Positions 9,429 to 16,940 of a stretch of 64,000 nucleotides of DNA are shown piece after piece (the stretch's first letter is position 1; every line of letters starts with the position of its first letter). This stretch comes from Lentilitoribacter sp039986595 (GTDB lineage: Bacteria; Pseudomonadota; Alphaproteobacteria; Rhizobiales; Rhizobiaceae). The DNA is taken from assembly GCA_039986595.1 (NCBI GenBank), contig JBDWQJ010000005.1, forward strand, positions 434,001 to 498,000, in the 5' to 3' direction. The translations under genes and the position numbers were made by a program. The notes under the pieces were generated by a model. It ran no database searches. It saw only the letters and a program-made list of their open reading frames with translations, and was not told the DNA's origin.

Positions 9429-9986
9429 TTAATCATCATTACTTGGCGTTGTTAGTTTCACCTGATTGTCGATGATTTCAATTTCCCATGACGGATATTG
9501 TGAAACATCCTTTAAAGCGCGCTCAACCAGAGATATGTACACCTCCGGCGCTCCCCTTGCCAACTTTGCCTCATCTAAAATAGATACAGCTGGCACAGCC
9601 TGAGACAATAACTTTATAACCTGCATTCTATCGTTTTGAGCAGGGAGATTTCCAATAATCTTAATCTCACCAGCATTTAGCGAAATTGTTGTCGCAAAAG
9701 GCGTCGCTATCGGTAGGAGTGTCGTTTGATCAAAAACAACACGCACACCATTTACTTGATTGAGCTTTTCAATTGCTTCCTCTTGCGCCGAAACTGATGG
9801 AGATACGCCAAATAGGGATAGATCTCGCCCATTTAAACGGACCTCGGCCCAACTATGATCTTCAACTAGCTCGGTAAGTGCGCTGTTCCTAAGCTCAAAC
9901 TCAACAGAATTATGATGAAACCAAATTGCCAACATCGATAAACTTAAGATAGTCACCAAGCCCGGCCAAAACATTGTCTTCAACAT
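9429..9986 (-). CDS. BON-like membrane protein, OmpA-family N-terminal part without OmpA domain
   Basis: Function unknown; 185 residues from the ATG at 9986, which has GGAG six bases upstream (longer starts up to 10022 lack one). An N-terminal transmembrane segment (about 5-22) is followed by two BON-like repeats: VRLNGRDLSLFG...NQVNGVRVVFDQ (about 48-90) and GEIKIIGNLPAQNDRMQVIKLL (about 105-130). Rhizobial proteins with this arrangement usually continue into further BON-like repeats and a C-terminal OmpA peptidoglycan-binding domain. Here the frame stops after TPSNDD, and no OmpA remnant was found in 9321-9428. This looks like a short form of that family. It probably faces the periplasm. 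First gene of a likely operon with 9222-9320 and 8043-9194. Confidence 0.6.
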   Translation of the reverse strand: MLKTMFWPGLVTILSLSMLAIWFHHNSVEFELRNSALTELVEDHSWAEVRLNGRDLSLFGVSPSVSAQEEAIEKLNQVNGVRVVFDQTTLLPIATPFATTISLNAGEIKIIGNLPAQNDRMQVIKLLSQAVPAVSILDEAKLARGAPEVYISLVERALKDVSQYPSWEIEIIDNQVKLTTPSNDD

Positions 9987-10108
9987 AAGCATCTCCGTAG
10001 TTTTGCCCCGCAACAACTGCAAAACAATACCGTGATATTTTTAGATCGCTTATTTGAACAAGGCAATCGATGATTACTCTTTGATCAATATTGCGAAACT
10101 TTACGCAC

Positions 10109-10139
10109 AAAAAAACCCGGTAGCAAAAGCTACCGGGTT
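10109..10139 (-). terminator. Rho-independent terminator of the porin gene
   Basis: Perfect 11-bp stem AACCCGGTAGC/GCTACCGGGTT with a 4-nt loop. On the minus strand it is followed by seven T residues. It lies 25 nt beyond the porin stop codon, as expected for a strongly expressed single gene. Confidence 0.9.
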
Positions 10140-10164
10140 CTTAAGAACTAAACTAATCGTTAGA

Positions 10165-11145
10165 TTAGAAAGAACGCTTCAAGCGAAGACGTAGTTCGTT
10201 AGATGCTGAAGCATAGCTGTCGCCGTTGATGTGTGTCAAACGAGCAGCAGCTTCTAGGCCTTCTGCAACTTGGTATGTGAAGTTAGCTGAAACAGCGTAA
10301 TCATCAGTACCAGAAACACCAGCCATGTCCATTGCATAATCAGCAGCTAGAGCGATGTTCAAACGATCAGTTGCGTCGAAGCCGTAACCAACACCAAGTA
10401 CCCACTCGTAAGCAGCTAGATAGTCAACTGCACCAGCGCCATCTTCAGACCACTGTGCGTGTGCACCGAAGCCCATGTATGAAAGGTTCACTTTAACAGA
10501 TGAGTTCTGAGCTGTATCTTCTGCATATGCGTATGCAGCTACAACACCAAGATCACCAGCAGTGAAGTCCAATTTAGCAACGAAATCTGGAGTAGAGTTG
10601 TCACCAGCTAGATCGTCAATAGCGTAAAGGCTGAATGAACCGCCATCAAATGCCATTGTGTAACCAACAAGAACACGTGTTGAACCTGAATCTAGGAAGT
10701 TTTGCTCACCAACGATTGAGAAATCCCATGGGTTGCCAGCAAGACCAACAGTCCAGTAGTTACCATCACCGATAGTCATGTAAGCGCGGTCAACGTTGAA
10801 TGCTGAAGGAACAGGATTGTGTGCGCCATCATTAGTCAAACGGATTGTTGAAGCGATTGTACCGATTTCACTGTCGTTTTTAGCATCGATTTGAAGACGT
10901 GCTTCAACACCGTGCTCAGCATCGTCAGCATCATCATCGATAGTTGTTTGGAACTGAACGTAACCTGAGAATTTCAAGCAAGTTTCTGTACCAGGAATGT
11001 AGAAGTAACCGTCACCGTATGTATCACATACTTGTACGTATTCTACTGGCTCTGGATCTGCAGCTACGATAGCGTCTGCAGCTTGTGCACTTGAAGCAGC
11101 TACGATTGCTGCTGCTGAACCGATAAGTAGGCTCTTAATTGTCAT
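10165..11145 (-). CDS. Outer-membrane porin, Omp2b/RopA family
   Basis: Trimeric beta-barrel porin for diffusion of small solutes across the outer membrane. From the ATG at 11145, which has GGAGG eight bases upstream, it is 326 residues. A signal peptide ends ASSAQA-ADAIV. The mature N-terminus has the alphaproteobacterial porin pattern VEYVQVCDTYGDGYFYIPGT followed by CLKFSGYVQF, with two Cys likely forming a disulfide. Alternating beta-strand sequence runs to the C-terminal LRLRLKRSF, whose terminal Phe is the BAM recognition signal. Many acidic residues lie in loops. It has its own terminator and a long upstream region, so it is probably monocistronic and abundant. Confidence 0.95.
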   Translation of the reverse strand: MTIKSLLIGSAAAIVAASSAQAADAIVAADPEPVEYVQVCDTYGDGYFYIPGTETCLKFSGYVQFQTTIDDDADDAEHGVEARLQIDAKNDSEIGTIASTIRLTNDGAHNPVPSAFNVDRAYMTIGDGNYWTVGLAGNPWDFSIVGEQNFLDSGSTRVLVGYTMAFDGGSFSLYAIDDLAGDNSTPDFVAKLDFTAGDLGVVAAYAYAEDTAQNSSVKVNLSYMGFGAHAQWSEDGAGAVDYLAAYEWVLGVGYGFDATDRLNIALAADYAMDMAGVSGTDDYAVSANFTYQVAEGLEAAARLTHINGDSYASASNELRLRLKRSF

Positions 11146-11707
11146 TTTCTGACCTCCAGTCAAAAGTTTAAACGGGCGTGAGAAATGCTGAAGACAGCAA
11201 CCCCTGTCTCATCCCTAATCAAATTATGAAGAAAGACGTTACCCGCCATGCTTCGAGACTGAACATAAACTGATCAGATGTGATATCAATCAAGAAAACC
11301 CAAACTCTGGCTTTCCACAATCATCTTATGAGGTAGTTGTTGCACAAATGACACATTTTCTCGATTGCGGTCGATTTTGTTTAGTCTCTGTTAACCCTAT
11401 CCTATCGCAATCCCACCAAAATAGACAGGAAATCACCATCAGATCCGTGTTTTTACGCCAATGATGATGAAAAAATACAACAATCCTAAGAATCAACCGT
11501 CCAAATGCCCAAGCTAGATAGAATCGCTTCAGATAAGGTCAACCTTAAAACTCGCGCTTTATAATAAGCGATCAAGCGACATAAGGTAGTTTAATGAATT
11601 TATGAGAAACAGTGTCGATAGCTGATGATGTAGTGCGAACTCAAAAGCAGTAAATAAAATTGGTGTAGCAGTTGCTTACAAATAACGAATTTTGCCAGAT
11701 CATCGAT
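11146..11707. other. Intergenic region upstream of the porin
   Basis: About 560 bp with no convincing reading frame on either strand and no tRNA. It must hold the porin promoter and 5' leader on the minus strand and the 3' end of the LysR gene. I see no clear terminator for the LysR gene. The AT-rich stretch about 11280-11420 could hold promoter elements or a small RNA, but no specific element can be supported by eye. Confidence 0.5.
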
Positions 11708-12604
11708 CTACCTATTGGCAAAACACCTATATGGTTGCTTGAGAACTTCGCCTAGAAAGTCCATGATCAATCGGATGCGTTTATTGTGCCTGACTTCCGT
11801 ATGACATGCGATCCATAGATCGAGACTTGGCAGATGAATATCTGGCAGAACTTGATCTATATCAGGCCAGCTAGCCGCCAAGCCCTGATGTGTAAGGCCA
11901 ATCCCCAAACTTGACTTAATCGCCTCAACATGAGTCAAAATATTATCACTGCGAAAAGCAAAATCATTTTTGCTGAAGTTTTCGCCAAGCATTTGAGCTG
12001 TATCAATTAATGACGTATTACGGTCCATCCCAATGAAACTGTGGGATCGCATGTCGCTAAGGGTCTGTGGCGTGCCCTTCTCAGAAAGGTAGTTTTGATG
12101 CGCATAAAGGCCAAGCGGTAATTCTGTTATCTTTCTAGCAACCAGATCATTCTGCTTAGGTATAAACATTCTTATCGCAACGTCTGCATCACGTTGCAGA
12201 AGATTGGCGGCGGAGTTGCTTACGATCAACTCGACCTCAATACCTGGATTGACGCGCATAAATTCTGGCAGAATACGCGGTAAGATCATAACGCCAAAAA
12301 TTTCATTGGCAGATATGCGCACGACACCTGTTACATCTTCATCTAGCCCTGCAGCTCTGCGTTCAAATCCCTTTGCGGCTATCTCCATCTCCTGCGCTTC
12401 TGTGATCAGATCGGCACCCTCTTGGGTCAGCATCATTCCTTCACGACTTCGCACGAACAAAGATAAATTGAGTGTGTCTTCAAGCAAATCAATATGACGA
12501 CCCACGGTCGGTTGCGTAAGTTGCAACGCACGAGCAGCGCCTGACAGGCTGCCAGTCTGTGCCACTGATTGAAACGTGCGTATCAAATCCCAGGATATAT
12601 TCAT
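11708..12604 (-). CDS. LysR-family transcriptional regulator
   Basis: DNA-binding regulator of 298 residues. The N-terminal winged helix-turn-helix (about 5-62) reads FQSVAQTGSLSGAARALQLTQPTVGRHIDLLE. The rest is a periplasmic-binding-protein-like effector domain (about 92-290). It is divergent from the SRPBCC protein gene across a 130-bp spacer, the classical arrangement in which the LysR protein controls its neighbour and itself. The effector is unknown. The start is the ATG of MNISWDLIRTF, which aligns with the usual LysR opening. Confidence 0.9.
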   Translation of the reverse strand: MNISWDLIRTFQSVAQTGSLSGAARALQLTQPTVGRHIDLLEDTLNLSLFVRSREGMMLTQEGADLITEAQEMEIAAKGFERRAAGLDEDVTGVVRISANEIFGVMILPRILPEFMRVNPGIEVELIVSNSAANLLQRDADVAIRMFIPKQNDLVARKITELPLGLYAHQNYLSEKGTPQTLSDMRSHSFIGMDRNTSLIDTAQMLGENFSKNDFAFRSDNILTHVEAIKSSLGIGLTHQGLAASWPDIDQVLPDIHLPSLDLWIACHTEVRHNKRIRLIMDFLGEVLKQPYRCFANR

Positions 12605-12666
12605 TTATTCACCATACAAATTTTTATATCAAAAGTAGATTTTTAGGCAATTTATATAAATTTTTC

Positions 12667-12682
12667 TTGAAGGTAAATTCAA
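12667..12682. promoter_or_regulatory. Possible LysR operator dyad
   Basis: A 16-bp inverted repeat, TTGAA-N6-TTCAA, lies in the spacer between the divergent LysR and SRPBCC genes, 52 bp before the latter. It overlaps a second dyad AGGT-N7-ACCT. LysR proteins usually bind dyads of this size in such spacers. The assignment rests on position and symmetry only. Confidence 0.3.
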
Positions 12683-12734
12683 CCTATCGAAACAAGGCGC
12701 CTATTCCAATCACCAATTATGAAAGAAAAATAAA

Positions 12735-13247
12735 ATGTCTACCTTCACTACATCCGCCGCAACGATCGGAACTGCACTTGTCGCTGTATACGGTATCGGT
12801 CTTTTTACAGGCCCATCAATCAGTACTGAAATTGAAATTGCAGCGCGCCCCAGTATAGTCTGGGAAAAGCTAACAGATGGTGATGCCTATCCTGAATGGA
12901 ACCCGTTTGTGAAGCATCTTTCCGGTGATTTTAAAGTTGGCAACCGCATAAATGTAACAATCCAACCTGAAGGCTATTCGCCAATGGATTTCACGCCAGA
13001 AGTGCTAACAGCTGACAAGAATACAGAATTGCGCTGGGTTGGACGGCTTGGTTTCAAAGGCATCTTTGATGGAGAGCACTACTTCATCCTTGAGGAAACG
13101 GCACAAGGCACCACGCTTCTTCGCCATGGTGAAAACTTCTCCGGCATATTGGGTTATCCGCTCCTTGCCTTGATCCGAAAAAACACCATGAAAGGCTTTG
13201 AAGCCATGAATGTCGCACTGAAGGAAAGGGCAGATAGCTTCGGCTAG
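12735..13247 (+). CDS. SRPBCC (START-like) domain protein
   Basis: A 170-residue protein. It has a hydrophobic N-terminal segment (about 8-28, AATIGTALVAVYGIGLFTG) that may be a membrane anchor. The SRPBCC fold follows: ISTEIEIAARPSIVWEKLTD (first strand and helix), YPEWNPFVKHL, LRWVGRLGFKGIFDGEHYF, and a long C-terminal helix. Members of this superfamily bind hydrophobic ligands, and many are called polyketide cyclase-like; no substrate can be named. It is transcribed away from the LysR gene and probably regulated by it. Downstream lie a 70-bp gap and a convergent gene. Confidence 0.75.
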   Translation: MSTFTTSAATIGTALVAVYGIGLFTGPSISTEIEIAARPSIVWEKLTDGDAYPEWNPFVKHLSGDFKVGNRINVTIQPEGYSPMDFTPEVLTADKNTELRWVGRLGFKGIFDGEHYFILEETAQGTTLLRHGENFSGILGYPLLALIRKNTMKGFEAMNVALKERADSFG

Positions 13248-13317
13248 AATCAATATCAATCTGGCCGAAACATCTCATTCTCTAACTCGTACCTGAGATG
13301 TTGCACTTTCTACTTGC

Positions 13318-13866
13318 TCAATGAACTTGCTTCTCCTTCGAATTGATAGCAACAATCTCATCGCAGGAAATTTGTGAAACTTTGACACCAAATATATCAG
13401 ACAAAATACTACTACCTGGATTGATAACAAAACCCGTATCAGCCGATAGTCCGGAAATGATAAGGATGCCTGCCTTTGCATTTAACGGATTATTCGTCAC
13501 ATAAGTATCTTCACTAATGATATCTGTCCCCTTCGAAAGCGCATCGATTATCGTCGCGTCACGCACCTCAAGAATTATTGGCTCATTTTTTCGAAAATTT
13601 ACACTCTCACCGGAAAAATCACCAGCAACCAATCGTACAGGCAAACTATGGCACGACGAAGCATCTTGAATTTGAACAGTGCCACGCCCTCCCAGGCCGC
13701 GTAATTGCAATAAGTTGGCAGAATGTGGATTAGGAATTGTTACCACTGCCCGATGAGGAACAGCTTCTGTTGCCGCAGGCGGCACGGTGAAACCTAACAG
13801 ACTTACAGTAAAAATTAGGGCTACACCCTTGCGTGAAAGCTGGTTGATAATTGGAAAATGAGTCAT
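13318..13866 (-). CDS. Secreted protein of unknown function, 182 residues
   Basis: Not recognised. It has a likely signal peptide (about 14-33, KGVALIFTVSLLGFTVPPAATEA). The mature part is rich in beta-strand-forming sequence, with a Gly-rich LRGLGGRGTVQIQ (about 55-67) and two Cys (DASSCHSL, about residue 72, and ISCDEI near 170) that could form a disulfide in the periplasm. Segments such as ILEVRDATIIDALSKGTDIISED resemble secretin or pilus-assembly short domains, but not enough to assign. It lies 85 nt downstream of the membrane AraC regulator on the same strand, so they may share a transcript. Confidence 0.55.
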   Translation of the reverse strand: MTHFPIINQLSRKGVALIFTVSLLGFTVPPAATEAVPHRAVVTIPNPHSANLLQLRGLGGRGTVQIQDASSCHSLPVRLVAGDFSGESVNFRKNEPIILEVRDATIIDALSKGTDIISEDTYVTNNPLNAKAGILIISGLSADTGFVINPGSSILSDIFGVKVSQISCDEIVAINSKEKQVH

Positions 13867-13951
13867 TTAATAAAATCCTTATTTATGTCTGCGCTCCTGT
13901 TGAAGGCGTGCAATACAAATAAGATGACCCATTAAACCAATGCGCCCATAT

Positions 13952-15022
13952 TCACGATTCAGAACGTTTGAATTCCTGTTCTGGAACTTTCATTTGATTA
14001 GAATTACTAGATTTTCGATATTGTGACGGTGTTTTACCTGTGACCCGACGAAATTCGGTATTGAAGCTCGATTTACTTATAAATCCTGATTCAAGCATTA
14101 TATCTGTAACTGAAAGGTTTGATCCCTTTAACAGATCTATTGAATGCTTTATTCGCAAACCATTGATGTACCGTGAAATGTTATCTCCTGTTACACGATT
14201 AACAGCCATGGAAACAGATCTTGCAGGTACGCTTAAGCGGCGACCCAAACGAGCTATTGTAATCTCAGGATCTCTATACAAAGCCGTATCTGTCATCAGT
14301 GTATTAAGCTGTTCGAAAACTTTAAGATCTCCCTCCAATGGATGGGATTTGAGAGCTTCTCGCTGGTCTTGCCGATCTGTACCGATTACAAAAGCGAGAC
14401 CGACCACAACACCGATAGATATCGCGGCCACCACCAACAATGCAGCGTCGGAAAGCAAAGCCATTGCTTGGGTATCTCCGACAATTATAGCAGTGCCCAA
14501 AATCATACAATCAATGAAAAGAACTAACAAAATAAAAGCCAAGCAGCCAAACAAAGATATTCGTAGCACCCCATAAGCATTGGGAGAAACATGAATATAA
14601 TGATCTACAGAGAATTGAAGAAGTTTCAAAAGAAGTACAGCACCTATTGTATTTACAAAGATAACAGCGGTCGACGCACTCCATGAATATGGAAGTGCGA
14701 TTATTATCCAAGCCATACCAACAATAGCTATTAACACTGTTAATGGAATCGATGATGGAATGCCATTCACTCGTGTGAGTGAGTGAAAACCGATCCAAAA
14801 AGCTGGCGCTGTGATCGCAGCAATATAGGGCTGTAAGACAATAAAAGCCGGATCATTGAATTGAAAGCGTACACCAACAAAGATCGCGACTAATGCAACA
14901 GAGATTAACGCAACACTAAAACCTACCCGCCCCATAAGTGGCATCCTAATTTGGCGCAAAACAATTGCAGCAAGCAAAATAGCAAAAATTGAAATGAGCC
15001 ATGTCACAGGTATGGAGGTCAT
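13952..15022 (-). CDS. Membrane-embedded AraC-family transcriptional regulator
   Basis: A 356-residue protein with an N-terminal half of about seven transmembrane helices (residues about 3-220) and a cytoplasmic C-terminal AraC/XylS DNA-binding domain (about 240-345). The latter has two helix-turn-helix units; the second reads SVTDIMLESGFISKSSFNTEFRRVTGKTPSQYR, the family signature. This layout occurs in regulators thought to sense membrane or periplasmic signals directly. The signal is unknown. It is divergent from the S41 peptidase gene and upstream of the secreted 182-residue protein. The start ATG is followed by TSIPVTWLIS, the first helix. Confidence 0.85.
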   Translation of the reverse strand: MTSIPVTWLISIFAILLAAIVLRQIRMPLMGRVGFSVALISVALVAIFVGVRFQFNDPAFIVLQPYIAAITAPAFWIGFHSLTRVNGIPSSIPLTVLIAIVGMAWIIIALPYSWSASTAVIFVNTIGAVLLLKLLQFSVDHYIHVSPNAYGVLRISLFGCLAFILLVLFIDCMILGTAIIVGDTQAMALLSDAALLVVAAISIGVVVGLAFVIGTDRQDQREALKSHPLEGDLKVFEQLNTLMTDTALYRDPEITIARLGRRLSVPARSVSMAVNRVTGDNISRYINGLRIKHSIDLLKGSNLSVTDIMLESGFISKSSFNTEFRRVTGKTPSQYRKSSNSNQMKVPEQEFKRSES

Positions 15023-15264
15023 CTACTAACCCTTTTGGTATGGTTATAAGGCAGTATTCCTAATGTAATGCGTCGAGTAACGTTCCTTAAGGCTATTCAA
15101 TCGCACGCCTTTAAAACTATCAAACTCAGAACGGATTAACCAGACATCAGGCTGATTTCTGGTTCTAGATCGCGCATCCGAACGACCAGCGCGGTAAATG
15201 GGCTTTTCCGGTGAGCGCACAGTCATTAAGTCATTTTTGGAACCAACAAATAAGGATTAAGATT

Positions 15265-16305
15265 GTGAACCCTCAGATTGTTTCAACGGTTATAGTATAT
15301 TTCACGCTGTTAAATGCATGCTTTGCTGCCAATGCTAACAATCATTATGTTGAAGTCGCTGATGATATTGAACGCATACTGAAGCTAAACCTTTATAACG
15401 CCACTGCGCTGGAAACTGAAGAATACAAATCAACCCTGAGAGCCCTTGGAAGCTTTGCTGAACAAGTGAAAGATGATCGAGAATTTAGCTCTGGCTTCAA
15501 AACTATTTGGGATGGCGGACCATTCTCACATGTTAATTTAACGATAGCGCACCAGCCGGCATCTGAACTGGGTGCGAAGTTTGATTCCATGCGACTTGGA
15601 GATGATAATGTATCTTTGGATTGGATAGAAAATACCGCGATATTGACCATCAACTCATTCATGGGTGCCGATACTAAAACGGCCTTGGAAAATGCATATA
15701 ATCAAATATATAAAAAACGGGCCGAGCACCTAATTGTGGATCTTCGGGGAAATGTCGGCGGATCATTGTCAATGTTGACATTTGTTGGGCATCTGATTGA
15801 TGGGCCTATTGATGCTGGCGTATTTCTCAACCGAAAATGGGCCAATGATAATCAGTTTCCACCAACACGTACTTATGTTGAAAATATCGAACCATTTCGA
15901 GTGCAATCACTCAATGCACTTTGGTTAGCAACAGAAACAGAGCCACTCATTCGACTCCAGTTTCTACCAATGAAACCTAATTATGGCGGCCCGGTTACGA
16001 TCCTGACGAGTAACAGGACCGCAAGTGCCTCTGAAGTGACATCAGACGCGTTAAGAGGCATTGGAAGAGCAATCTTGATCGGTGAAAAAACTGAAGGTGC
16101 CATGCTGTTGCAAAAGCCATTTGATGTTGTGGGTGGATTTCATCTGTTTTTACCCGTTGCGGATTACCACTCCTTCCATTCAGGAAGAATTGAAGGCAAA
16201 GGTCTCGAACCCGATATTGAAGTACCAGCACACAATGCGTTGAATTTTGCCTCACGATACAAACAGCACAACAAACCAGCTTCATCGCAAAAAATACAAG
16301 ATTAG
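15265..16305 (+). CDS. Secreted S41-family peptidase (tail-specific/IRBP-like)
   Basis: Predicted exported serine peptidase of 346 residues. The start is taken as GTG at 15265, with AAGGA eight bases upstream, because it gives a clean signal peptide ending NACFA-ANA; an ATG frame 18 codons longer (15211) would bury it. The S41 core (about 125-330) shows ILTINSFMGADTK, LIVDLRGNVGGSLSML, the nucleophile region NRTASASEVTSDALRG, GEKTEGAML and the closing GKGLEPDIEVP. The Lys-containing GKG motif of CtpA-type enzymes is replaced by GAM, as seen in related non-CtpA S41 proteins, so its mechanism may differ. No PDZ domain is evident. It is divergent from the membrane AraC regulator. Confidence 0.8.
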   Translation: MNPQIVSTVIVYFTLLNACFAANANNHYVEVADDIERILKLNLYNATALETEEYKSTLRALGSFAEQVKDDREFSSGFKTIWDGGPFSHVNLTIAHQPASELGAKFDSMRLGDDNVSLDWIENTAILTINSFMGADTKTALENAYNQIYKKRAEHLIVDLRGNVGGSLSMLTFVGHLIDGPIDAGVFLNRKWANDNQFPPTRTYVENIEPFRVQSLNALWLATETEPLIRLQFLPMKPNYGGPVTILTSNRTASASEVTSDALRGIGRAILIGEKTEGAMLLQKPFDVVGGFHLFLPVADYHSFHSGRIEGKGLEPDIEVPAHNALNFASRYKQHNKPASSQKIQD

Positions 16306-16410
16306 ATTTTTCATTCGTGCCGAGTATTCTGTTTTTTTCGACCAAACCCCGTCTCACTTTAAGCGGCAACGTTCGGGTCATATAAACGTCCGCAACCGCG
16401 ATCTCAAACG

Positions 16411-16797
16411 TTCGAAATCGCAGTAAGCAACACATACTACTTTGCGCGTTCTATTCGTAAGGAAGTTAAAGGCCTTTCAGGCAGCACTGACGGCATTGGT
16501 TGGGTTTTCCCAGACCAAGACGGCAACGGAACACACGTCAATATTTCCGGCGCTGCTGTTGCAAAGAACTCAAAGAACAAAGAAAATGCGATCAAGTTCA
16601 TCGAATATCTTACAAGCGAACAAGCGCAAAGCTACTTCGCAGCCGGTAACGATGAATATCCGGTGATTGAAGGTGTTGCTTTGTCTTCATCAGTTCAGCA
16701 ACTTGGTACATTTAAAGCCGACGATCTTGGCCTTGAAGAACTTGGTAAAAACCAAGCAACAGCACAAAAGATCTATAACGAAATCGGTTATAAATAA
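16411..16797 (+). pseudogene. fbpA: 5'-truncated iron(III) ABC transporter substrate-binding protein fragment
   Basis: The frame ending at TAA 16795-16797 encodes about 128 residues matching the C-terminal third of FbpA/FutA-type iron-binding proteins. It begins at IAVSNTYYFARS, which holds the tandem Tyr that ligates iron in this family. It continues HVNISGAAVAKNSKNKENAIKF, QSYFAAGNDEYPV and the ending NQATAQKIYNEIGYK. The frame is closed by a stop at 16360, and the roughly 50 bases before 16411 do not resemble FbpA. There is no start or ribosome binding site, so it is a remnant. A terminator follows. The permease gene at 19552-21186 appears intact but on the other strand. No N-terminal piece was found nearby. 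Confidence 0.85.
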
Positions 16798-16835
16798 GAT
16801 CTAGCATTTCTGGGCACCCCCTCCAGAAAACTACG

Positions 16836-16870
16836 CCGGCCTTTGCTTAATTGCTAAGGCTGGTTTTTTT
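16836..16870 (+). terminator. Rho-independent terminator of the fbpA remnant
   Basis: The inverted repeat CCGGCCTT/AAGGCTGG (one G-T pair) is followed by seven T on the plus strand. It lies about 40 nt after the stop of the truncated fbpA frame, so the 3' end of the old transcription unit is preserved. Confidence 0.8.
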
Positions 16871-16940
16871 ATAATTCATGTTATGATTGCGGACATTCTA
16901 AAGTCATGCACATTCTACCGGATTGTGCCAGTTTCGGAAG

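Noticed and set aside
15044..15226. 60-codon minus-strand frame upstream of the AraC regulator.
   Set aside because: Arg/Ser-rich composition typical of chance frames; it overlaps the divergent promoter region and has no ribosome binding site.
16442..16666. 74-codon plus-strand frame beginning MRVLFVRKLK.
   Set aside because: It is out of phase with the fbpA remnant, whose translation clearly matches the family.
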